DNA from: RYN-431 sp036388295
GTDB lineage: Bacteria > Planctomycetota > Phycisphaerae > Tepidisphaerales > Tepidisphaeraceae
Length of the DNA stretch: 18,458 bases
Direction of reading: 5' to 3'
Assembly (NCBI GenBank): GCA_036388295.1
Contig: DASVSC010000171.1
Location: forward strand, 1-18,458
Shown here: positions 13,494 through 18,458 of the stretch, in pieces
Numbering within the stretch: position 1 is the stretch's first letter
Layout of the letters: each line of letters opens with the position of its first letter
Notes under the pieces: model-generated
Database searches by the model: none
Seen by the model: only the letters and a program-made list of their open reading frames with translations
Told to the model about the DNA's origin: nothing
Translations under genes and position numbers: made by a program

Positions 13494-15116
13494 ATGGCCT
13501 CGCTTCTTGAACTCACCGAGCGGATCAATAAAGGCGAACTGATCGACCCCCAGCAGCTGGAGGTCTATCAGGAATCCACGAACGCCGCCGAGAAGTTCCT
13601 GGCCAACCATGCCGGGGCCATGCTCGATCTGCGTCGCTCGTACACGCACCTGCTCGAAGCCCTGGAAGCCATCGATTACGCCGACCAGAAGGTGCTGTTT
13701 CAGTTCCTGTCGGTGCTCGGTTTTCTCGGGCTGACCGACCAGCGTACCCGCCCGGTCCTCCGCTTCGGCGCAGCCGCCGTCAACCGCCGTGAAATCGGCT
13801 TGGCCCTCGAAGCCTTCCAGAGCAGCGTCGCCGCCGACCTGACCAACGACGGCCCGTTCGTCCGCGACGGCGAGACGGCCACGTTCGTCGCCCGGCAGTA
13901 CGAACGCGCCGCCGCCGTCATCGGCTGGTATCCGCCGGGCCCGTGCGACTGGCAGAACCCGCAGTTGAAGATCGGCTACGTCACGACCACGCTGGCCGAC
14001 GACGAAGCCCCCGCTCGCCTGGCCGGTGCGATGGCCCGGCACCTGGACGCCAAGCACACCAAACTTCACGTCTACGCCACCGAAGCTGCCGTCCGCCGCG
14101 AAAAACAGGCCTTCACGCAAGGCCCGTTCGCCGCGGCCAGCAGCAAGAAAGGGCGCGACACGATCGACCAGCTCACGCGCCGCAAGGCCGCCCTGTGGTT
14201 CGCCCCGCTCGACCAGGATTTGGCCGCCGCCGCCCGCGAGTTGGCCACGCAGATTCACAAGGACCAGATCGACGTGCTGATCATCGACAGCGCCCCGACC
14301 GATCCGGTCGCCAGCGTGCTGACCTGCTGGCAGCCGGCGCGGACGACGCTGCATATTGCCCGCCGTGTCGCGATTCGCAGCGGCGCGGTCGATGCGGTCG
14401 CCTACTTCGACGCCGCCCGCCGCCAGGCCGACGGCGGCCACTGGCTGGCCGAGGGGACTGAATCGCATCTGCTGCCTGACGGCGTCGAGGTCCTGCAGCA
14501 GGACAGCGTCATTCCGCAGCGCTCGGCCTACGGCATTCCCGAGGCCAGCGTGATTCTCTCGACCGTGCTGAACGACGTCGACGGCCCCGTGCCGCCCGCA
14601 TTCGTGGACACACTTGTCGCCCTGCTCCGCCAGCACCCGACCGCGGTGCTGCTGACGGTCGGCGACAGCGACACGACCGCCCTGAAGCGCCGCATGGAAG
14701 CGGCGGGCCTGGGCAAGCGGGCCGGCTTCATCGGCCGCCGCCGGGACACGGCCGAGTTTCTGAAAATGAGCGACGTCTACCTCACCCCCTTCGGCCGCCC
14801 CGCCGCCGCCGGCACGCTGGCCGCGATGACCGCCGGTCGGCCGATCGTCGCCATGGCCGGCGACGGCAATGACCCGCAGTCGCCCGCCGCCCTGATCGGT
14901 GACGAGCACGTGTCGCGTGACCCCGCCGCTTACGCCGAACGTGTCGGCCGGATGATCCGCGACCCGCAACTGCGCACGAAAGCCGGCGAAACCAACCGCC
15001 AGCGGGCCGCCGAGCGATTCAGCGCCGAGCAGACGGTGCGGGCCCTCGAAAGCCTTTGCCGTTCGCTGCTGACGCCACTGATCGCGTCTCACCCGCAGCA
15101 CGCGCAGGCGGCGTGA
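13494..15116 (+). CDS. Glycosyltransferase, GT-B fold, SPINDLY/OGT-like
   Basis: Probable cytoplasmic glycosyltransferase of 540 aa; donor and acceptor are unknown. Residues 1-150 are mostly helical, in the position that TPR repeats occupy in O-GlcNAc-transferase relatives, but no clear TPR consensus is seen. The N-terminal Rossmann half begins at LKIGYVTTTLADD (158-170) and includes HTKLHVYATEA and IDVLIIDSAPTDPVASVL (259-276). The C-terminal half runs from ASVILSTVLND (351-361) through LLTVGDSD, AGFIGRRRDTAEFLKMSDVY (split: AGFIGRRRDT, AEFLKMSDVYL, 410-430), a TPFGRPAAAGTLAAMTAGRP donor-site segment (431-450) and a final helix (RFSAEQTVRALESL). The layout resembles GT41 and related GT4 enzymes. 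Start ATG 13494 has no Shine-Dalgarno. Following the 11741 gene, it may glycosylate a surface polymer or protein. Confidence 0.82.
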   Translation: MASLLELTERINKGELIDPQQLEVYQESTNAAEKFLANHAGAMLDLRRSYTHLLEALEAIDYADQKVLFQFLSVLGFLGLTDQRTRPVLRFGAAAVNRREIGLALEAFQSSVAADLTNDGPFVRDGETATFVARQYERAAAVIGWYPPGPCDWQNPQLKIGYVTTTLADDEAPARLAGAMARHLDAKHTKLHVYATEAAVRREKQAFTQGPFAAASSKKGRDTIDQLTRRKAALWFAPLDQDLAAAARELATQIHKDQIDVLIIDSAPTDPVASVLTCWQPARTTLHIARRVAIRSGAVDAVAYFDAARRQADGGHWLAEGTESHLLPDGVEVLQQDSVIPQRSAYGIPEASVILSTVLNDVDGPVPPAFVDTLVALLRQHPTAVLLTVGDSDTTALKRRMEAAGLGKRAGFIGRRRDTAEFLKMSDVYLTPFGRPAAAGTLAAMTAGRPIVAMAGDGNDPQSPAALIGDEHVSRDPAAYAERVGRMIRDPQLRTKAGETNRQRAAERFSAEQTVRALESLCRSLLTPLIASHPQHAQAA

Positions 15117-15198
15117 TGGCGTAAGTCGCGCAACTCGGTCGGATTTTGTTCCTGCCATTTTACTCTCGACTTTCGGGCGAAAACCGTCGTAAGTGCAA

Positions 15199-15223
15199 GG
15201 CCGGCCGAGGCCAATGGCCGGCC
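15199..15223. terminator. 8-bp GGCCGGCC hairpin downstream of the glycosyltransferase
   Basis: GGCCGGCC at 15199-15206 and again at 15216-15223 can pair across a 9-nt loop, about 80 nt after the glycosyltransferase stop. There is no T-run, and the 8-mer is itself palindromic, so this could be chance in GC-rich DNA. Confidence 0.3.
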
Positions 15224-15455
15224 GATTGGGTCGCCGCTGCGCGACGAACTCCGCCCAGACCGCCAAGCGACTTATGTGCCGCGAAGACGCTTCGGCTTCT
15301 CTCTCCTGGTGTGGCCGGGAGGTGCCGCAGGCACTCGAGTTAGAGTGAAGGGCGGTGGAAGGTTCGATCGACATACACCCTTTCCGATGTCGCGACCCGC
15401 ACTGTTCTGCGGCAGACAAAACCGACCGCCGCTTCCAGCCAACGCACCAGCGAAG

Positions 15456-15494
15456 CCCTCACCCTGACCCTCTCGCGGCCATACCGGGAGAGGG
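15456..15494 (-). repeat. Dispersed CCCTCTC/GAGAGGG repeat, relative of 9085-9121 in opposite orientation
   Basis: On the minus strand this reads CCCTCTCCC, a variable 11-nt loop, then CGAGAGGGTCAGGGTGAGGG. It has the same order of blocks as CCCTCTCCC...GGGAGAGGGTTAGGGAGAGGGG at 9086-9121. The outer CCCTCTC (15468-15474) and GAGAGGG (15488-15494) form the stem. Confidence 0.65.
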
Positions 15495-15606
15495 AAAACA
15501 ACCTTGCCGCTGCGCGGCATCGCTCGGCCTGCCGGCCGTTCTTCGTTCTACTGCCCGGCGTCCGCCCTGTCGGCCATAATCTGCTCTTTTTTGCCCCATC
15601 GCGGGA

Positions 15607-15612
15607 TACAAT
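15607..15612 (+). promoter_or_regulatory. -10 box TACAAT positioned for a leaderless start at 15619
   Basis: TACAAT (5/6 to TATAAT) ends 6 nt before ATG 15619 and there is no Shine-Dalgarno. A T-run (15587-15592) lies where a -35 would be, without a clear hexamer. Transcription would begin at or next to the ATG. Confidence 0.4.
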
Positions 15613-15618
15613 TCCGTA

Positions 15619-16755
15619 ATGCCCCGCCCGCCGCTCGTTTTGTTGCTGTGTATCGCCGCCTTCGCCGAGGCCGCCCCACCCGCCACGACGCCAGCGGGCC
15701 AACCGGCATCGCAGCCGGTCGACATAGGGCGTCGGGTGGAATTGGTGCGGGAGCACGCACGGCTGCCGCGCCTTGGTGCAATGCCGGTCGGCCGGCTGTT
15801 AAACATCACGCTCGAAAACGGCTTTCTCCACGTGCGGGCCCTGCCGAGCGTCGCCGACGGCAGTTACGCCGTCGACCTGCAGAATTGGCCCGGCTTCGTC
15901 ACCTTCGGGCGGCAGCGGGAAGGAACGTTCCTCTTGTTCAACCACGTCGCGCTCAGTAACGCCGACACCACCGAATCGCACACGTCCGTGACGGCCTACC
16001 CCGATTACCTGCATATCAACCGCAGCACGGAAAGCCCGCTCGCGTTTTCGCAGGTGACGCTGATCCAATCGCGGCAGTTCGCCAACGCTAACGATGAGCC
16101 GGTGTCGCTGCTGATCAAGATCGATCCGGCCGTGCCATCGGTGCCCGCCCCGCCCGCGGTGCGGCTGACGGCGGCGACGTTCAGCGAACTGTGTCGCGAC
16201 CATCCGACCGTGGTGCGCGACTCCCTCTTGCCGATCCTGCGCGATCTCGGCGCGGCCGGCGTCGTGCGAAGCAGCGATGCCGCGCAGGCGTGGCAGGTGC
16301 TGGGGGCGATGACGCCAGCGGACGCGGACATGGCCCGCCGCGTCGACGTGCTTCTGAAACGCCTCGACGGCGACGATTTTGCCGACCGCACGAAGGCCGA
16401 GGACGATCTGCTCGCCACCGGCACTGCCGGGGCGGTGGAGTTGCGGCGGCGTGACTTGTCGAAGCTGCCGCCCGAGCCACGATCGGTCGCGGAGAACGTT
16501 TTACGCCGGGTGGAGCCGCTGCCCGCAGAACAGGCCGACCGGATGGGGCGCAGCGTGCCGTTCCTGCTCGACACGCTGACGCTGGACGACCCACGTCTGA
16601 CGACGGCGGCCGCGAAACGATTGGGCGACGTCACCGGCCGGCCGATCGATCTGCCCGCGGATTTGCCCGCCGATGAACGCGAGCGGCGCATCACGGCGTA
16701 CGCCGCCACGCTCGGCGCTACAACCCGTCCCGCGCCGACAATTAATGTGCCATAG
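15619..16755 (+). CDS. Secreted protein of unknown function with planctomycete HEAT-like segment
   Basis: 378 aa protein with a signal peptide (1-19, LVLLLCIAAFAEA core) and a Pro/Thr/Gln linker. Residues 60-170 look beta-rich (LLNITLENGFLHVRAL, YAVDLQNWPGFVTFG, EGTFLLFNHVAL, SVTAYPDYLHINR) and may form a sandwich fold; no family is recognised. Residues 238-300 contain VDVLLKRLDGDDFADRTKAE and a following LLATGTAGAVELRRRD, the short helical segment that recurs in planctomycete cytochrome-, WD40- and HEAT-containing proteins. The C-terminus (310-378) is helical with a Pro-rich end. No catalytic motif is seen. The start at ATG 15619 gives a good signal peptide. The gene converges on rmuC with only 6 nt between the stop codons, so their transcripts probably overlap at the 3' ends. 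Function should be left open. Confidence 0.75.
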   Translation: MPRPPLVLLLCIAAFAEAAPPATTPAGQPASQPVDIGRRVELVREHARLPRLGAMPVGRLLNITLENGFLHVRALPSVADGSYAVDLQNWPGFVTFGRQREGTFLLFNHVALSNADTTESHTSVTAYPDYLHINRSTESPLAFSQVTLIQSRQFANANDEPVSLLIKIDPAVPSVPAPPAVRLTAATFSELCRDHPTVVRDSLLPILRDLGAAGVVRSSDAAQAWQVLGAMTPADADMARRVDVLLKRLDGDDFADRTKAEDDLLATGTAGAVELRRRDLSKLPPEPRSVAENVLRRVEPLPAEQADRMGRSVPFLLDTLTLDDPRLTTAAAKRLGDVTGRPIDLPADLPADERERRITAYAATLGATTRPAPTINVP

Positions 16756-16761
16756 ATTGCA

Positions 16762-18312
16762 CTAAGACAGTGACGGCGCTTCATCCGCCAGCGTGGCGGG
16801 GATCAGGGGCAAGCCCTTCCAACGATCGGCCCGCAGATCCTGCGGCGCGTCGGCGACTTCTTCCAGTTGCGGAATGGCTTCGCTCTTGCCGCTGACGCCG
16901 AGCTTGGCCATGTCACGGGCACTGGGCAGGACGCGGCTTTCGAGCGAGCGGATCGCTTCGTTGTACTGCTGCGTCGTGCGGCCGAGCTGCGTGCCGAGTT
17001 TTTGTAAGTCGCCGGCGACTTTCTGGATGCGTTCGTACAGGCGCGTGCCGAGTTTGCGAATTTCTTCGGCGTTTTCCTCGATTGCCTTGTGACGCCAGCC
17101 GTGTTCGATCACGCGCAGCAGGCCCAGGAGCGTGGTGGGGCTGGCGACGATCACGCGCTGGTTGAGCGCGTCTTCGATGAGCGTCGGGTCGTTCTCGACG
17201 GCCGCGTACAGAAATGCCTCGCCGGGCAGGAAGAGCACGACGTAATCCGTCGCCTGGCCGAAACTTTCCCAGTACGCCTTGCTGGACAGTTCGGTCACGC
17301 GGCTGCGGACCTGCTGGCTGTGGCGGGCGATGTGGCCGACGCGCAAGGCGTCGTCGCTGCAACTGCTGGCGTCGAGGAAGGCGTCCAGCACGCACTTGCT
17401 GTCGACGATCACCTGCCGCTTTTCGGGCAACTGCACGATGCAGTCGGGACGCAATCGGCCGTCGTCGGTGCTGACCTGTTCGTTAAACGTCACCCGGTCG
17501 GCCATGCCGGCCATTTCGAACAACCGACGCAGCGTCAGCTCGCCCCACCGGCCGCGGCCCTGGGGTTTACGCAGGGCAGTGACGAGCTGCTTGGTTTCGA
17601 TCGACAGGTTCTGCTGCACGGCCGCGACGGCGGCGAGACTTTCTTTAATGTCGACGTACGCCGTCGAGCGCGATTGCTCGATTTCCGTCAGCTTCGTGCG
17701 GTACTCGGCCAGCGTCTGCTGCATCGGCTGGAGCAACTGGCCGAACTCCGAACGCTTTTGCTCCAATGTGCCGGCGGCTTCGCTTTGCAGCGTCTTGAAC
17801 CGCTGCTCGGCCAGCGTGAGAAAGCTTTCGGTACTGGCCTTGAGGGCGTCCTTGCTGGCCTCGGCGAAGCTTTCTTTCAGCCGGGCGTTCGACTGGTCCA
17901 TCTGCTCGCGCAGCTGTTGCAGCGAATGGCGTTCGGCGTCGAGCTTGGCGCCCAGGGCCGAGCGGTCCTGCTGCAACGTCGACAGTTCATGACGCAAGGA
18001 TTCGACGGCCACGACGGCGGCGGACGACGCCTCGCGCTGCAGGCGGAGATTTTCCGTCTCGGCCGTCAAACGGGCGGCGAGCGTGGCACGGGTCTGTTGT
18101 TCTTCGGCGAGCTGTTGGCGGGCCGATTCGGCGGCTTGCGTGGCCGTGGCCAAGGCGCGTTGCGCGTCGGCGGCGCGTTCGGTTGCGAGGGCTAGGCCGG
18201 TCTGGGCGGTCATCAATGCCTGCCGCGAGCGGCGGTCCAGGATGAGCGCCGTGACGGCGGCGGCCGCGACGGCACCGATGAGCAGGCCGAGGAGAATCCA
18301 GACAGCGATCAT
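16762..18312 (-). CDS. rmuC: DNA recombination protein RmuC
   Basis: Membrane-anchored protein of 516 aa with a predicted PD-(D/E)xK nuclease-like core, linked in E. coli to limiting inversions between short inverted repeats. Residues 1-26 are a transmembrane helix (VWILLGLLIGAVAAAAVTAL); 30-245 is a long coiled coil rich in Ala, Gln, Glu and Arg. The RmuC core follows: GRWGELTLRRLFEMAGM (254-270), the nuclease-like RPD...VIVDSK (288-306, Asp290 and Lys306), YVVLFLPGEAFLYAA (357-371), DPTLIEDALNQRVIVASPTT (375-394) and LLRVIEHGWR (398-407). Length and order match the family. Start ATG 18312 places the membrane helix at the N-terminus; TAAACT, 7 nt upstream, is a weak -10-like box and no Shine-Dalgarno is seen. 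The upstream side has tandem GCAGAT repeats. Confidence 0.95.
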   Translation of the reverse strand: MIAVWILLGLLIGAVAAAAVTALILDRRSRQALMTAQTGLALATERAADAQRALATATQAAESARQQLAEEQQTRATLAARLTAETENLRLQREASSAAVVAVESLRHELSTLQQDRSALGAKLDAERHSLQQLREQMDQSNARLKESFAEASKDALKASTESFLTLAEQRFKTLQSEAAGTLEQKRSEFGQLLQPMQQTLAEYRTKLTEIEQSRSTAYVDIKESLAAVAAVQQNLSIETKQLVTALRKPQGRGRWGELTLRRLFEMAGMADRVTFNEQVSTDDGRLRPDCIVQLPEKRQVIVDSKCVLDAFLDASSCSDDALRVGHIARHSQQVRSRVTELSSKAYWESFGQATDYVVLFLPGEAFLYAAVENDPTLIEDALNQRVIVASPTTLLGLLRVIEHGWRHKAIEENAEEIRKLGTRLYERIQKVAGDLQKLGTQLGRTTQQYNEAIRSLESRVLPSARDMAKLGVSGKSEAIPQLEEVADAPQDLRADRWKGLPLIPATLADEAPSLS

Positions 18313-18393
18313 GCCGGGCAGTTTAACGCGACAGGTGCGAGATGCACGGATTTTGTTCGGGTTCGCAACGGGCTTTGTGGGTGGTTAGAAGAG

Positions 18394-18433
18394 GAACGCA
18401 GATAAACGCAGATGAACACGGATAAACACAGAT
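18394..18433 (+). repeat. Four tandem 10-nt units, GAACGCAGAT type, at the window edge
   Basis: GAACGCAGAT, AAACGCAGAT, GAACACGGAT and AAACACAGAT follow without gaps, then AAGG. The units are alternately G- and A-initial, and the core is shared with the inverted repeats at 10537-10613 and 13293-13426. No complementary arm is visible before 18458; if this is the same kind of element, the second arm lies beyond the window. Confidence 0.75.
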
Positions 18434-18458
18434 AAGGCAAAGGCAGGCAAAAGCTGCG

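Larger units (their letters stand above)
15117..15618. other. 502-nt non-coding gap with one hairpin and one dispersed repeat
   Basis: No open frame here has a family motif, sensible start or normal composition. The region contains the hairpin at 15199-15223 and the repeat at 15456-15494, and ends with the promoter-like TACAAT at 15607-15612. Translations crossing 15456-15494 give arginine-rich peptides typical of that repeat and should not be annotated. The rest holds nothing I can identify. Confidence 0.6.

Noticed and set aside
13425..15419. 664-codon minus-strand open frame over the glycosyltransferase
   Set aside because: A shadow frame caused by third-position GC bias; its product is Arg/Gly-rich without motifs, while the plus frame shows a GT-B layout.
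15276..15756. Small frames on both strands in 15276-15756
   Set aside because: They cross the 15456-15494 repeat, have no start signals and no conserved motif.

Overview
The window is GC-rich bacterial chromosome, most likely from the phylum Planctomycetota and plausibly class Phycisphaerae. The best evidence is two secreted proteins that begin with the planctomycete LEPR-XLL-type N-terminal signature (LDRRALLSA and LEARSLLSA). A third secreted protein carries the DDFADRTKAEDDL segment typical of planctomycete repeat proteins. The class assignment is inference. I see no rRNA, tRNA, CRISPR array, transposase or phage gene.

Layout. 78-4814 is a minus-strand block of four genes: a large secreted beta-helix/Ig-like/RTX protein, a YccU-type CoA-binding protein, a second smaller LEPR-XLL/Ig-like/RTX protein, and an Old Yellow Enzyme (YqjM class). 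The two LEPR-XLL genes share their C-terminal module and an almost identical promoter layout. From 4953 the plus strand carries a secreted TlpA-like thioredoxin followed closely by a UbiD-family decarboxylase. A small secreted cysteine-rich metal-binding-like protein, trigger factor (tig) and histidyl-tRNA synthetase (hisS) come next. dapF lies on the minus strand and converges on hisS. Two plus-strand genes follow, one unrecognised with a glycosyltransferase-like C-terminus and one GT-B glycosyltransferase, probably a functional pair. The window ends with a secreted protein of unknown role (plus strand) converging, 6 nt apart, on rmuC (minus strand).

How the genes fit together. Most are housekeeping (tig, hisS, dapF, rmuC, ubiD) or envelope functions (LEPR-XLL proteins, thioredoxin, glycosyltransferases). 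I do not see an obvious defence island or biosynthetic cluster.

The most unusual signal is non-coding. (i) Several genes lack a properly spaced Shine-Dalgarno and instead have a -10-like hexamer (often CGATA-) ending exactly 6 nt before the start codon, which suggests leaderless mRNAs. (ii) The intergenic spaces are filled with long inverted repeats built from about 10-nt units (ACGCAGATGA-like or ACGAAG-like). (iii) The tig-hisS gap contains five consecutive hairpins.
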